From Aliarcobacter faecis (GTDB lineage Bacteria; Campylobacterota; Campylobacteria; Campylobacterales; Arcobacteraceae), in assembly GCF_013201705.1 (NCBI RefSeq), contig NZ_CP053837.1, positions 1,674,001 to 1,738,000 of the forward strand: DNA of 64,000 nt, in the 5' to 3' direction. Of this stretch, positions 25,105 to 35,908 are shown piece by piece; position 1 is the first letter of the stretch; every line of letters begins with the position of its first letter. The position numbers and the translations under genes were made by a program. The notes beneath the pieces are model-generated. The model was not told the origin of the DNA and did not search any database. It was given only the letters and a program-made list of their open reading frames with translations.

Positions 25105-25765
25105 TTTTATCTATAAACTTTAGAATTTCATTTATCATAACAGAAGTTATTCCCCAAATAACTTCATCTTTCCACTTATAAACCCAAACTTTATGATTTT
25201 TATCTCCCCATGCTTCATGATATGTTTTTGGTAAACCTAAACTCTTACTTGGAAAATACTCTATCTTTTCTCCCTTTTCATCTATTTCATACGGAATTAC
25301 CAAATGTTTTAAAGTATAAATTTCTGGTTTTGTTTTTTTAAAAAACTTTAAAGGAATAAGTAAAATCTTTTCAACCTCATTTTTATCTATTTTTAAATTT
25401 TTTAGAGCCTTTTTCTTGATTTTCCCTACAAAAGGTTCAATTATTACTCCAATAGTTGTAGAGTAAGTATCTAATTGACCAATTATTTTTATATCTTTTT
25501 TCTTTAATCCTAACTCTTCATAAAGCTCTCTATAAACTGTATCTTTATAATTTTTATCAAATCTCTTATCAAAACCTCCACCAGGAAAACAAATATCTCC
25601 ACCTTGTTTAATATTTATAGCTCTTTTTTGGAAAAGTAGATGTATAACTCCATCTATATCTACAAGAGGAATTAGAACTGCACTATTAAAAAACCTATCT
25701 CGACCTAATATATTTGGATATTTTGGAAGAGATTTTTTAAGCTTTTTTAAACTTTTTATTTCCAT
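25097..25765 (-). CDS. Nudix hydrolase, CoA pyrophosphatase type
   Basis: 222 aa. Nudix box variant GGDICFPGGGFDKRFDKNY...YRELYEELGL at about 63-95. The insert between PGG and RE, with two aspartates, is typical of the CoA-pyrophosphatase (NudL/UPF0035) branch rather than MutT. These cut CoA or CoA derivatives to 4'-phosphopantetheine and 3',5'-ADP. Substrate is inferred from the subfamily signature. It starts eight bases before bioA's end region and is the first gene downstream of the DsrE-like gene on the other strand. Confidence 0.82.
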   Translation of the reverse strand: MEIKSLKKLKKSLPKYPNILGRDRFFNSAVLIPLVDIDGVIHLLFQKRAINIKQGGDICFPGGGFDKRFDKNYKDTVYRELYEELGLKKKDIKIIGQLDTYSTTIGVIIEPFVGKIKKKALKNLKIDKNEVEKILLIPLKFFKKTKPEIYTLKHLVIPYEIDEKGEKIEYFPSKSLGLPKTYHEAWGDKNHKVWVYKWKDEVIWGITSVMINEILKFIDKIR

Positions 25766-25773
25766 ATTAATTT

Positions 25774-27045
25774 TTATTTCTCTTTTTCTAAATATTCAAT
25801 TGCATTTATCATAGTATTTATAATTTTTTTCAACTCTTTTTTGCCTATATTATAAGCAACTATTGAATAAAAAAGTTTTCCAAAAGGTCTTAACCAAACT
25901 TTATTTTCTACACAAAACTCTTGAAGTTTTGCTGCATTTGTATCATCTTTTAGTTCAACAACCCCTATCACACCTATACATCTTACATCTTTAACTAAAG
26001 AGCTTGTTTTTAGAATCTCTAATTTTTTCTTAAAATATTTTTCTATTTTTAATACTCTTTTTTGCCAAGAAGAGTTTAAAAGTAAATCAATACTAGCATT
26101 TGCGACACTACAAGCTAGTGGATTTGCCATAAATGTTGGTCCATGCATCAAAACTCCTATAGAGCTAGAAGAGATTACATCACTTATATCTTTTGTAGTA
26201 AGCATTGCAGCCATAGTAAGAGTCCCACCAGTTAATCCTTTTCCAATAGTTAAAATATCTGGTTTGATATTTGTATGATTAAATGCAAACATTTTTCCTG
26301 TATGTCCAAAACCTGTTGCTATTTCATCAAAAATCGTCAAAATATCATATTTTAGGCAAAGTTCTTTGGCTTTTTCTAAATATTCTGGATTATATATTCT
26401 CATTCCACCAGCACCTTGAACAACTGGCTCAAGAATAAATCCTGCTATATCTTTATGATGCTTTATTAGTTTTTCTTCTAAATCTTTCAAAGCTTCATCA
26501 AAATCTGCTTTAATCCCAAGATTTGGAGCTTTTACAAAAATATTTTCACTTAAATAATCCCCATATAAGCTGTGCATTGAATTATTTGGATCACAAACAC
26601 TCATAGCACCTAGAGTATCTCCATGATATGAGTTTTCTAAAGCTAGAAATTTATATTTTTCTCTTCCTTTTGCTTTTTGATACAATATAGCAGTTTTCAA
26701 AGCAACTTCAACTGATACAGAGCCACTATCACAAAGAAAAACTGAGTTAAGTTGTGTTAAATCTACTAATTTTTTTGCCAAAATAGAAGCTGGTTTATGA
26801 GTTAATCCGCCAAACATAATATGAGGCATAATTTTTGCTTGAGTTTTTAATGCTTTATATATTTTTTTATTATTATAACCATGAATTGCACTCCACCATG
26901 AACTCATTCCATCTACTAAAACAGTTCCATCTTCTAAATAGATTTTAGATTTTTTTGTCTTTTTTACAGCCCAAATAGGACTTTTTGAAGGCAAAGAGTT
27001 ATAGGGATGCCAAAGATGATTTTTATCAATTTCTATATAGTTCAA
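25774..27045 (-). CDS. bioA: Adenosylmethionine-8-amino-7-oxononanoate aminotransferase
   Basis: 423 aa. Biotin synthesis: transfers the amino group of S-adenosylmethionine to KAPA, giving DAPA. Class-III PLP aminotransferase with the BioA signatures LWHPYNSLP near the start, GMSSWWSAIHGYNN, and the PLP-lysine segment ILTIGKGLTGGTLTMAAM. FDEIATGFGHTGKMFA precedes it. TTG start at 27043-27045 with AAGGA seven bases ahead, four bases from the sensor kinase stop. No other bio gene is in the window, so biotin genes are dispersed. Confidence 0.95.
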   Translation of the reverse strand: MNYIEIDKNHLWHPYNSLPSKSPIWAVKKTKKSKIYLEDGTVLVDGMSSWWSAIHGYNNKKIYKALKTQAKIMPHIMFGGLTHKPASILAKKLVDLTQLNSVFLCDSGSVSVEVALKTAILYQKAKGREKYKFLALENSYHGDTLGAMSVCDPNNSMHSLYGDYLSENIFVKAPNLGIKADFDEALKDLEEKLIKHHKDIAGFILEPVVQGAGGMRIYNPEYLEKAKELCLKYDILTIFDEIATGFGHTGKMFAFNHTNIKPDILTIGKGLTGGTLTMAAMLTTKDISDVISSSSIGVLMHGPTFMANPLACSVANASIDLLLNSSWQKRVLKIEKYFKKKLEILKTSSLVKDVRCIGVIGVVELKDDTNAAKLQEFCVENKVWLRPFGKLFYSIVAYNIGKKELKKIINTMINAIEYLEKEK

Positions 27046-27048
27046 TTA

Positions 27049-29664
27049 CTAATCCTTTTTTACAGGTTTTAAAACAATAGTTAGTTTTGCACCTTTATAC
27101 TTAATATTTTCATACTTAAACTCATAGTTTGTTATAAAGACCTCTCCATCCATATGTCTTGAAATTATCTCTTTTGACATATAAAGCCCAATTCCTGTAC
27201 CACTACTTTGATGTTTAGTTGTAAAATAAGGTTCAAAAACTTTATCCAATATCTCTTTATTAACACCCAAAGCATTATCATAAATCTCCAAAAGAACTTT
27301 ACTATTTTTCATTTCTAAAGAGATAAATATTAGTTTATTCTCTATATTATTTTGTATAAAGGCATCTTTTGAGTTATTTAAAATATTGATTAATACTTGA
27401 ATAAATTCTGTTTCATATCCTAAAACATTTATATTTTTAGGTTTATAGATAATTTTTATTCCATTTTGAACAAAATTCTCACTTATTAAATCTAAACATT
27501 TTTGTATACAAGAGTTTAAATTAAAAATCTCTTTAGACTTTTGTGGTTTAAAAAAGTACCTAAAATCATCTATTGTTTGAGAGAGATATTTTGATGTATT
27601 AACTATATTATCAACTGTCTTTAAAAGTTCCTCATCTTGTAATAAATCCATCTGTTTTTTTACTTTTATAGAGCTTGCACTTGTAGATATAAAAGATAAT
27701 GGTTGTCTCCATTGATGTGCTATATTCTCAATCATCTGTCCCATAGAGACCATTTTTTGTTGCTGAGCTAAGATTCTATCTTTTTCTTGGCTTTTATCAA
27801 GCTCTTTTTTTATTCTTATTGATAATCTTTTATTTATATTTTGAAGCTTTTTTATCTTCAAATCAACTAAATATTTTAATCTTCTATTAGCTTTATTCAA
27901 TAAAACTTGTCTATAAACCCCTAGAATAAAGATAATCAAAACTACAAATGATATCTCTAAAAGTAAGATATAATTAAACTCTTTTTTATTCTCTTTAATT
28001 ACCCATTTATTTAAAATCTCATTAGAATTTAATTTGTCAATTGATAAAACAGCTCTATCTAGTATATTTGCTAAAACATTATCATCTTTTAAAACAGCTA
28101 AATGAATATTTTCATTTTCATCAAGTTTTGCAGATATTTGAAGTTTTGACATATAATTTGTCTGAATTTGATACCAAGAGTTTTGCATAAAATCAATATG
28201 TGCAAAATATTCGTTTGATAAAACCTTTTTAAATCCATCTTCTAAACTTTTTACTGTAACAAACTCTATATTTTTATACTTTTTTTGTAATTCATTAAAA
28301 AAAGCATAATTCTCTACAATTGATATTTTCTTGTCTTTTAGATTTTTTAAATCATCAATAAAAGTTTCACCACTTTTTGTTGTAAGAACTAAAGGTAAAT
28401 TTAAGTAAGCTCTAGTAAAAGAGAGGTACTCTTCTCTCTCTTTTGTTTTTATTACCATTGGTAAGATATCACATTTTTTAGATTTTATAAAATCTAAAGA
28501 TTCACTCCACGAATTTGTTTGAATAAGTTTTATTGGTTTTTTTATTAAATTTTCAACCAAAGCTATATAATCTGCAATAAAACCTATAAATTTTCCATCA
28601 ACAATATCACTATATGGCATAGTATTTGGAATTATACAGATATTTAAAATATCTTTTTCATTTAAATAATTTTTTTCAATAGGAGAGATAACAAAATTAT
28701 TATCAGCATTAAATATAAAATCACTTAAATCTATACTTTTATCAACTAATCCTAAAATATTATATAAATCATATATTCTTTTTAGTTTTTCGTATTTAAT
28801 CTCACCCAACTTTGTAGTTTCATAATAGGATAATTTTTTTAACTCATTTGCTTCAAAAGTAAGTTCATCTTTACTCAATTTCTGGCTATTATATTTATTT
28901 AAAATAAGTTCTACTGTTTCATTTATATTTGTATAGGCATATTCCCAACCCTTTAAAGTCGCATTTTTAAATAATATTACACTATTTGGATCAGATTGTA
29001 TTAACTCTTTATTTGTATATAGTAGATCACTATACATATCAAAACCATAATCTTTTGGAGAGAAGCTATTGTATTGGATACCAGATTTTTTTAGAAAAAA
29101 TGGTGCTTTTGAAGTATATGCTGAAATTAAATCTGTTTTATTATCTATTAAATCTTTAATGTTATGTGAATGTGGAATAAATTTTAAAGATTTTATATCA
29201 ACTTTTTTTGAGACAAGCATCGCTTTTAAAGAAGCTTCTTCCGCATCATCTCTAGTAGTCATAACTCTTTTATTTGCAAAATCTTCAATTCTTTCTATCT
29301 TTACTTTTGAATCTTTTTTACTAATAAGTATCAAAGGAGATGCTTGAAAAATAGCTGCTAAAGCTACAATATTTGGATATTTAAGTTTTTCTAAAATAAG
29401 ATTTTCTCTACCAATTGCAAAGTCTATTTTTCCATTATTTACATCTTGTATAATTTTCTTATCAAATGAAAATGGTAAAATATCTACATCTAATCCTACT
29501 TCTTTGTAAAAACCTTTTTCCTTAGCTATATAATAACCAGCATATTGAAACTGGTCAAACCAAGCCAATTGTAAAGTTACTTTTTTTAATTCTGTTGAAT
29601 TTAAATTTGTAGCTAAAAACACAATTATAAGTATAAATAACTTTAATTTGTAAAAAGAATTCAA
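27049..29664 (-). CDS. Sensor kinase with two periplasmic binding-protein domains
   Basis: 871 aa. Signal peptide; an NMT1/THI5-like substrate-binding domain at ~28-250 (LQLAWFDQFQYAGYYIAKEKGF); a second, family-3 solute-binding domain at ~325-545 (FIGFIADYIALV ... DILPMVIKT); a membrane segment near 555-575; a short coiled coil; a HisKA-like segment with NIAHQWRQPLSF (His about 650); and a HATPase domain with NDNALGV and GTGIGLYMSK. No response regulator is adjacent. NMT1 domains bind pyrimidine-like or alkane-sulfonate-like ligands in other proteins; the ligand here is unknown. TTG start with AAAAGG ahead. It precedes bioA by three bases, so the two are co-transcribed. Confidence 0.9.
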   Translation of the reverse strand: MNSFYKLKLFILIIVFLATNLNSTELKKVTLQLAWFDQFQYAGYYIAKEKGFYKEVGLDVDILPFSFDKKIIQDVNNGKIDFAIGRENLILEKLKYPNIVALAAIFQASPLILISKKDSKVKIERIEDFANKRVMTTRDDAEEASLKAMLVSKKVDIKSLKFIPHSHNIKDLIDNKTDLISAYTSKAPFFLKKSGIQYNSFSPKDYGFDMYSDLLYTNKELIQSDPNSVILFKNATLKGWEYAYTNINETVELILNKYNSQKLSKDELTFEANELKKLSYYETTKLGEIKYEKLKRIYDLYNILGLVDKSIDLSDFIFNADNNFVISPIEKNYLNEKDILNICIIPNTMPYSDIVDGKFIGFIADYIALVENLIKKPIKLIQTNSWSESLDFIKSKKCDILPMVIKTKEREEYLSFTRAYLNLPLVLTTKSGETFIDDLKNLKDKKISIVENYAFFNELQKKYKNIEFVTVKSLEDGFKKVLSNEYFAHIDFMQNSWYQIQTNYMSKLQISAKLDENENIHLAVLKDDNVLANILDRAVLSIDKLNSNEILNKWVIKENKKEFNYILLLEISFVVLIIFILGVYRQVLLNKANRRLKYLVDLKIKKLQNINKRLSIRIKKELDKSQEKDRILAQQQKMVSMGQMIENIAHQWRQPLSFISTSASSIKVKKQMDLLQDEELLKTVDNIVNTSKYLSQTIDDFRYFFKPQKSKEIFNLNSCIQKCLDLISENFVQNGIKIIYKPKNINVLGYETEFIQVLINILNNSKDAFIQNNIENKLIFISLEMKNSKVLLEIYDNALGVNKEILDKVFEPYFTTKHQSSGTGIGLYMSKEIISRHMDGEVFITNYEFKYENIKYKGAKLTIVLKPVKKD

Positions 29665-29766
29665 AAAAATAACCTTTTCGTTAATTGATTTAAGTATACA
29701 AAAAATTTGTTAAAAATAGAGCTATAATTTATGCCAAAAGATTATTTTGGCATAAATAAATATTTT

Positions 29767-31299
29767 TTAATGTAAAAAGTGTCTAATTCCTGAAAAATAT
29801 AAAGCCATACCATACTCATTTGCAGCTTCAATAATCTCATCATCTCTGATACTTCCACCTGGTTCAATAACACATTTAACTCCAGCTTTTTGTGCTTCAT
29901 CAATACTATCTCTAAAAGGGAAAAATGCTTCACTAGCAAGCACTGCACCAGTAACATCAAGCCCCATATCATTAGCTTTTCTTAAAGCTGCTTTAGAAGC
30001 ATCAACTCTTGAAGTCATTCCCATACCAACAGCAACCATTGCAGAGTTTTTTACATATACTACACAATTTGATTTTGTTAAACTTGCTATTTTATAAGCA
30101 ATCTCCATATCTTTTACTTCTTGATCTGTTGCAACTCTTTTTGACATAAGTTTTGAATTTCTTACTTCATCACAAGCAACTCTATCTGCATCTTGATATA
30201 CAAATCCACCATCAACTCTTTTAAAGTCAATTTCATCATTTGATAATTCTAAATATTCAGTTCCTTGTTCAAAAAGTTTAATTCTTTTTTTACTTTCAAA
30301 AACAGCTACTGCTTCAGGTGTAAACTTTGCAGCAAAAATAACTTCCAAGAAAATCTCATTCATCTTTTCAGCTAACTCTTTATCAACCGTTCCATTTACT
30401 GCTACAACTCCACCAAAAGCTGAAATTGGATCACACTTTAATGCTTCAATATAAGAGTCTAAAAGTGTATCTTTTATAGCAAATCCACATGGATTTCCAT
30501 GTTTTACTATACAAACTGCTTTATCTTGTCCAAACGCAGCAGCAATTTTTGCAGCTCCAGAAATATCTCCCATATTATTAAAACTAGCTTCACCTTTTAT
30601 CGTTTTAAATTTAGTTGAGAATTGTTTATCAAACTCATATAAAGCACCTTTTTGATGTGGATTTTCTCCATATCTTGTATCAAATACTTTACTTCCAACA
30701 ATAAACTGTTTTGCACCAAAACCATTATTAAATCTTCTATTCATATAGTTTGCAATCATTGAATCATAGCTAGCTGTATGTTCATAAGCTTTTATCATCA
30801 AATCTCTTCTAAACTCTAAACTATTTGTATTATTTTTAAGGTTATTTAACACTAAATCATAATCAGCAACATCTGTAACAATAATAACACTATCAAAGTT
30901 TTTAGCTGCACTTCTTACCATTGCTGGTCCACCAATATCTATGTTTTCTATAATCTCTTCAAAATCATCAGTTTTTTCTATAGTTGCTTTAAATGGATAT
31001 AAATTTACACAAACTAAATCAATTCCAGTCACTCCTAGCTCTTTTGCTTGGTCTAAATGTGATTGTTTATCTCTTCTATGTAATATCCCACCATGAATAT
31101 ATGGATTTAAAGTTTTTACTCTTCCTTCAAAACACTCTGGAAATTTTGTAACTTCGTTTGCTTCGATAACTGAAACACCTTCATCTTTTAATTTATTATA
31201 AGTTCCACCAGTTGAAATAATCTCGAAACCAAGTTTCACAAGCTCTTTTGCAAAATTTACAACTCCACTTTTATCACTTACACTAATTAATGCTCTCAA
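29767..31299 (-). CDS. purH: Bifunctional AICAR transformylase / IMP cyclohydrolase PurH
   Basis: 510 aa. Last two steps of purine synthesis: formylation of AICAR and closure to IMP. N-terminal MGS-like domain ([43 protein letters not shown]), then the transformylase domain ([33 protein letters not shown]). TTG start at 31297-31299 with AAAAGGA in front. It lies 77 bases downstream of purL with a terminator hairpin between, so part of its expression may depend on readthrough or its own promoter. Confidence 0.97.
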   Translation of the reverse strand: MRALISVSDKSGVVNFAKELVKLGFEIISTGGTYNKLKDEGVSVIEANEVTKFPECFEGRVKTLNPYIHGGILHRRDKQSHLDQAKELGVTGIDLVCVNLYPFKATIEKTDDFEEIIENIDIGGPAMVRSAAKNFDSVIIVTDVADYDLVLNNLKNNTNSLEFRRDLMIKAYEHTASYDSMIANYMNRRFNNGFGAKQFIVGSKVFDTRYGENPHQKGALYEFDKQFSTKFKTIKGEASFNNMGDISGAAKIAAAFGQDKAVCIVKHGNPCGFAIKDTLLDSYIEALKCDPISAFGGVVAVNGTVDKELAEKMNEIFLEVIFAAKFTPEAVAVFESKKRIKLFEQGTEYLELSNDEIDFKRVDGGFVYQDADRVACDEVRNSKLMSKRVATDQEVKDMEIAYKIASLTKSNCVVYVKNSAMVAVGMGMTSRVDASKAALRKANDMGLDVTGAVLASEAFFPFRDSIDEAQKAGVKCVIEPGGSIRDDEIIEAANEYGMALYFSGIRHFLH

Positions 31300-31322
31300 A
31301 CTTTTTCCTTTTATTAATTTTT

Positions 31323-31364
31323 AAAAATAAAAAAAGCCAAACCCATAACTTTATAGGTTCGGCT
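31323..31364 (-). terminator. Terminator between purL and purH
   Basis: On the minus strand, AGCCGAACC ... GGTTTGGCT (one mismatch) followed by TTTTTTTATTTTTAA. The hairpin spans 31335-31364 and the T-run reaches 31323. It ends purL transcription and could act as an attenuator for purH. Confidence 0.8.
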
Positions 31365-31376
31365 AATCAAAGATTT

Positions 31377-33590
31377 TTATTGATCTTGCTCTATTACTTC
31401 TTTAAATCGATTAAAGTAAACTTTACTTAATTTATCTAACTCTTTGAAAATATCGTTTATTATAACTTTATCTCCACCAGTTTTTCCTATTTTTATATAA
31501 GAAATACCGTTTTTAGAAGCTACTTTTTCAAATGCCTCACAATTTTTAGGATTTACTTCAACTATTGCTCGACTTAAACTCTCACTAAAAATATCTTTAC
31601 TATCATCTAAAGAGATATTTACTTCAACTCCAATATTTCCAACAACAGCCATTTTTGATAAAGATATAGCAATTCCACCAAGATTTACATCTTTTGCAGA
31701 TTTTAAAAGTTTTGCTTTATTTGCTTCAATTACAGTATTCCATAAGGCTAACTCTTTTTCAAAATCAACTTTTGGATGAACTCCTGCAACTTTTCCATAA
31801 AGTTTTTTAAGATATAAAGATCCACCAAATTCACTATAAGTATCTCCTAAAAGATATAGAATATTTCCGTTTTCTTGAAGTTTAGCTGGAAGTACATTAG
31901 AAGCATCTTCATTTACTCCAACCATAGCAATTGAAGGAGTTGGGAAAACACTTACTCCATTTGTTTCATTGTATAAAGATACATTTCCACCAATAACAGG
32001 AGTATTTAAAGCTCTACAAGCATTTTTAATTCCCTCACAACTCTCCTTAAATTGCCACATAACTTCTGGATTTTGTGGATTTCCAAAGTTTAGACAATCT
32101 GTAATTGCTTTTGGAACAGCTCCACTCATAGCTACATTTCTACCACTTTCCATAACTGCAGCAGCAGCTCCTAATTGAGGATTGATATAACAAAATCTTG
32201 TATTACAATCAGCACTCATAGAAAGAGCTTTTCCAGTCTCTTTAATTCTAATAGTTGAACCATCAAGACTTCCTGGACCTTTTATTGTATTTGTTTGTAC
32301 CATTGAGTCAAATTGAGTATAAATCCAAGATTTATCTACAACTTCCATATCTGAAAAAAGTTCATCAAAAGCGATTTGATTTGAAATTTGTTTATCTAAA
32401 GTTATATTTGTAATCGTTTTTAAATACTCTGGCTCACTAACTGGTCTATCTAAAACTGGGGCTTCTTCTGACACAGGTTGAACTGGAACATCAGCAACTT
32501 TTTCTCCATGCCAAAATAGTTCCATATTCCCACTACTTGTAACCTCTCCAATAACAGCAACATCTAATTCCCATTTTTGGAAAATATCAATAATAGCTTG
32601 CTCACAACCTTTTTTAGCACAAATCAACATTCTTTCTTGTGATTCACTTAACATAAAATCATAAGGAGTCATTCCCTCTTCTCTAGCAGGAACTTTATCT
32701 AAGTGCATAATCATACCACTTCCACTTCGTCCAGCCATTTCAAAAGAAGATGATGTAAGACCGGCTGCTCCCATATCTTGGATACCAACAATTAAATCAG
32801 ATTTAAATAGTTCTAGACAAGCTTCAAGAAGTAATTTTTCAGTAAATGGATCTCCAACTTGAACTGTTGGTCTTTTACTTTCACTATCTTCATCAAAAGA
32901 TGCAGAACTCATAACAGCTCCACCAAGCCCATCTCGACCTGTTTTACTTCCTACATAAATAACTGGATTTCCTATTCCTTCAGCTCTTCCATAAAAAATC
33001 TCATCAGCTTTTGCCAAACCTAAAGTAAAAGCATTTACAAGATTGTTCCCAGCATAACACTCTTCAAAAGTTGTCTCTCCACCAATAGTTGGAACTCCCA
33101 TACAGTTTCCATATCCACCAATTCCAGCAACAACACCTTTTAATAAATATCTATGTTTTTTAGCAGTTTCGCTATCTCCTTCAATTGAAGCAAATCTTAT
33201 AGAGTTCATACTAGCAATTGGTCTAGCTCCCATTGTAAATACATCTCTTAAAATCCCTCCAACTCCAGTTGCTGCTCCTTGATAAGGTTCTATAAAACTT
33301 GGGTGATTATGTGATTCCATCTTAAATACAGCAGCATAACCATCTCCAATATCTATAACTCCAGCATTTTCTCCTGGTCCTTGAATAACCCAAGGAGCTT
33401 TTGTAGGAAAACCACTTAAATATTTTTTACTTGATTTATATGAGCAGTGTTCGCTCCACATAGCAGAAAAGATACCAATTTCAACATAGTTCGGTTCTCT
33501 TCCTAAGATTTTTTTTATATGTTCAAATTCTTCTTTTGTCAAAGAGTGAGCAAGCGCTATCTCTTCTACTGTTAGCTCTTTTTTTTGCAT
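31377..33590 (-). CDS. purL: Phosphoribosylformylglycinamidine synthase, PurL
   Basis: 737 aa, the small-subunit (Bacillus-type) PurL that works with PurQ and PurS. ATP-dependent conversion of FGAR to FGAM. Signatures: [15 protein letters not shown] at ~44-58, [40 protein letters not shown], and a second ATP-binding half with [14 protein letters not shown] and [12 protein letters not shown]. The ATG follows a hairpin that contains the ribosome site. PurQ and PurS are not in this window. Confidence 0.96.
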   Translation of the reverse strand: MQKKELTVEEIALAHSLTKEEFEHIKKILGREPNYVEIGIFSAMWSEHCSYKSSKKYLSGFPTKAPWVIQGPGENAGVIDIGDGYAAVFKMESHNHPSFIEPYQGAATGVGGILRDVFTMGARPIASMNSIRFASIEGDSETAKKHRYLLKGVVAGIGGYGNCMGVPTIGGETTFEECYAGNNLVNAFTLGLAKADEIFYGRAEGIGNPVIYVGSKTGRDGLGGAVMSSASFDEDSESKRPTVQVGDPFTEKLLLEACLELFKSDLIVGIQDMGAAGLTSSSFEMAGRSGSGMIMHLDKVPAREEGMTPYDFMLSESQERMLICAKKGCEQAIIDIFQKWELDVAVIGEVTSSGNMELFWHGEKVADVPVQPVSEEAPVLDRPVSEPEYLKTITNITLDKQISNQIAFDELFSDMEVVDKSWIYTQFDSMVQTNTIKGPGSLDGSTIRIKETGKALSMSADCNTRFCYINPQLGAAAAVMESGRNVAMSGAVPKAITDCLNFGNPQNPEVMWQFKESCEGIKNACRALNTPVIGGNVSLYNETNGVSVFPTPSIAMVGVNEDASNVLPAKLQENGNILYLLGDTYSEFGGSLYLKKLYGKVAGVHPKVDFEKELALWNTVIEANKAKLLKSAKDVNLGGIAISLSKMAVVGNIGVEVNISLDDSKDIFSESLSRAIVEVNPKNCEAFEKVASKNGISYIKIGKTGGDKVIINDIFKELDKLSKVYFNRFKEVIEQDQ

Positions 33591-33594
33591 TTTT

Positions 33595-33624
33595 CGCCTT
33601 AAATTTTTTCGATATTTTAAGGCG
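33595..33624 (-). promoter_or_regulatory. Hairpin covering the purL ribosome site
   Basis: On the minus strand, CGCCTTAAA pairs with TTTAAGGCG across a 12-base loop. The 3' arm carries AAGG, the purL Shine-Dalgarno, with the ATG five bases after the stem. GATACAAT, a likely -10, lies just upstream, so the transcript would begin near this hairpin. This suggests translational control of purL. Confidence 0.55.
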
Positions 33625-33653
33625 ATTGTATCTAAAAAGAGTTAAAAAAGTTT

Positions 33654-34613
33654 TTAATCTTCAGTTAGGATTTGTAGTTTATTATTTGATACTTCTACAA
33701 AAAGTTCTTTTTTACCATAAAATTGAACACTAGGACTAACATACTCTTCATCCATTAAAACTCTATACATAGTTTTATCTAAAGAGTTTGGATAAGGAGA
33801 GATATCAATATTAAATAAATTTATAGTTTTATTTTCATTTTTTGCAAAAATTTGTCTTTTTTGATTTGAAAAAGTATTAAAATCACTTCTATCTGCCCTT
33901 TTAAAATCTTTCGAGTAAAATGATAAATACTCTTCAATATTTGAGTATTTCCAAGCATCTTTCCATTTATAAATCGAACTTAAAATAATTGCAATATCAT
34001 CTTTAGTTGCTTTTTTTAACTCATTATGACTTGTTATTAAAACTGTTTTTTTTAAATTTATATTACTATCTAAAGATTTTAATCTCTCATTATCAATAGC
34101 TAAACAACCTTGTGTAAAGCTCTCTCTATCTCCATTTAAAGGCATCCCATGTATCCAAATTCCATGGCCTTTTTTATTTAAACTTTGATCAAAGCTATTT
34201 GGATATGAAGTTACTAGGGCAAATGGTCCATAAAATTGATCAAGTCCAGTTTTTTTCTGAAGTAAATCATAAGAACCTTCAGGAGTTTTTTTATCCCCTT
34301 CTAAAAGCTTATCACCACTATTTTCACCAATTATCATTTTCTCTTTAGAGATTAATTTATAATCATCTTCCAAATTTTCAAATATACTTAACTCTTTATT
34401 CTCTTTTTCTGCAAGAATCACATATTTATTGTACTCATAATAACCATACTCAACATTTCTTTTTTCTAAATATTTTTTCCAAAAGTTTACATCTCTTAAG
34501 TTTTTTTCAAGTTCTTGTTCAACTGCTTTAATCCCTTCCATTCTATAAATATCCATCAACTCTTTTGCATTTAAACTCAATGCTAAAATTAAAAAAACTA
34601 CAATTTTAAACAA
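33654..34613 (-). CDS. L,D-carboxypeptidase of the Csd6/Pgp2 type
   Basis: 319 aa. Signal peptide (residues 1-16). A YkuD/LD-transpeptidase-type catalytic domain with HGIWIHGMPL and the catalytic motif SFTQGCLAI near residue 178 (family S/TxGC). A C-terminal NTF2-like domain (AWKYSNIEEYLSFYSKDFK) follows. This domain pair marks Helicobacter Csd6 and Campylobacter Pgp2, which trim peptidoglycan tetrapeptides to tripeptides and help give helical shape. TTG start at 34613 with GGAG ahead. Divergent from a Csd3-like endopeptidase, so shape genes cluster here. Confidence 0.85.
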   Translation of the reverse strand: MFKIVVFLILALSLNAKELMDIYRMEGIKAVEQELEKNLRDVNFWKKYLEKRNVEYGYYEYNKYVILAEKENKELSIFENLEDDYKLISKEKMIIGENSGDKLLEGDKKTPEGSYDLLQKKTGLDQFYGPFALVTSYPNSFDQSLNKKGHGIWIHGMPLNGDRESFTQGCLAIDNERLKSLDSNINLKKTVLITSHNELKKATKDDIAIILSSIYKWKDAWKYSNIEEYLSFYSKDFKRADRSDFNTFSNQKRQIFAKNENKTINLFNIDISPYPNSLDKTMYRVLMDEEYVSPSVQFYGKKELFVEVSNNKLQILTED

Positions 34614-34693
34614 TTTTCTTACTCCATTTGTTCTTTAAGTTGCGAAATTGTATAATCAATACCCTAATTTTTTAATAAAAAAAGAGATAAATT

Positions 34694-35884
34694 ATGAGAA
34701 AAGTTATTATATTTACTATTTTATTTATAAATACTCTGCTTGGTGCTCAAATTGAAGAACTTAGCTGGCCAAGAGGAGAAACTTTTTTAACATTTTTAGA
34801 AAAATATAAAATTCCATTAAATTTATACTATGACCTTGAAAAAGAAGATAAAGAACTTTGTAGTGAAATTCAAGCTGAAAATAACTATTTTTTATATACA
34901 GAAGATAATGGAGATTTAAATCAAGTACTAATTCCAGTATCTAGTGATATTCAACTTCATATTTACAAAGATAGCTCAAATAATTATAAATTCCAAACTC
35001 TTCCAATAGATTATGTTGAAAATTCAGAATTTGTAGCCATAGAGATAAATGAGTCAATTTCAAACGATATCTTTAAAGTTACAGGTAACTCTTATCTTTC
35101 AGCAATAGTTCAATCCCTATTTAAAGGGAGTGATGTAAACTTTAGGAAGATGCAAAAAGGTGATTTTATAGCTATACAATATACTCAAAAATCTTATTTG
35201 GGTAAACCTTTTGGAATGCCAGAAATTAGCTCAGCTATGGTCCAAATAAATAAAAAACCCTATTATAGATTTAAATATTCAAAAGATGACAAATACTATG
35301 ATGAAAAGGGTGTTGGATTTACTCAAACTTTTTTTTTCCAAATCCCTTTAGCATACTCAAGAATTTCTAGCCATTTTACAAATAAAAGATATCATCCTGT
35401 TTTAAAACGATATAGAGCCCATTTAGGAACAGATTTTGCAGCACCTACAGGAAGAAATATCTATGCTGCGGGAGATGGAAAAATTGAATTTGTAGGAACA
35501 CAAGGTGGTTATGGGAAAACTATTATAATAAATCACCAAAATGGCTATAAAACTCTATATGGTCATCAAAATGGCTTTGCAAAAGGAATTAGACAAGGTC
35601 AAATGATAAAAAAAGGGGAACATATAGGTTATGTTGGTTCAACAGGACTTAGTTCAGGTCCTCATTTACATTTAGGTATGTACAAAAATGGTGTTGCAAT
35701 TGATGCCTTAAGTGTTATTAAAAAACCTCAAACTGATGGGCTTGAAGCAAAAGAGAAAGCTTCATTTTTGGCAAATTCTCAAAATATTATAAAAAGATTT
35801 GAAAAAGAGATAGCAAATGAAAATAGAACTCTTCCAAATAAATTTGAAAGAACAAAAGATAGAAGCGAAATTAATGTGATGTAA
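34694..35884 (+). CDS. M23 peptidoglycan endopeptidase of the Csd3/Pgp3 type
   Basis: 396 aa. Signal peptide (1-18), an N-terminal region resembling the Csd3 inhibitory domain, and a C-terminal M23 domain at about 240-340. Zinc ligands are His/Asp in RAHLGTDFAAPTG and HLHLGMYKNG; YGHQNGF is the mid motif. Csd3 (HdpA) acts as D,D-endopeptidase and carboxypeptidase on cross-linked muropeptides. The downstream hairpin ends its transcript. Divergent from the Csd6-like gene over 80 bases. Confidence 0.88.
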   Translation: MRKVIIFTILFINTLLGAQIEELSWPRGETFLTFLEKYKIPLNLYYDLEKEDKELCSEIQAENNYFLYTEDNGDLNQVLIPVSSDIQLHIYKDSSNNYKFQTLPIDYVENSEFVAIEINESISNDIFKVTGNSYLSAIVQSLFKGSDVNFRKMQKGDFIAIQYTQKSYLGKPFGMPEISSAMVQINKKPYYRFKYSKDDKYYDEKGVGFTQTFFFQIPLAYSRISSHFTNKRYHPVLKRYRAHLGTDFAAPTGRNIYAAGDGKIEFVGTQGGYGKTIIINHQNGYKTLYGHQNGFAKGIRQGQMIKKGEHIGYVGSTGLSSGPHLHLGMYKNGVAIDALSVIKKPQTDGLEAKEKASFLANSQNIIKRFEKEIANENRTLPNKFERTKDRSEINVM

Positions 35885-35908
35885 AATAGAACAAAGGTTC
35901 TATTTTAC
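35881..35908. terminator. Bidirectional terminator between the M23 gene and folE
   Basis: Perfect 12-base stem GTAAAATAGAAC / GTTCTATTTTAC with loop AAAG, overlapping the stop codons of both convergent genes. Confidence 0.8.
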
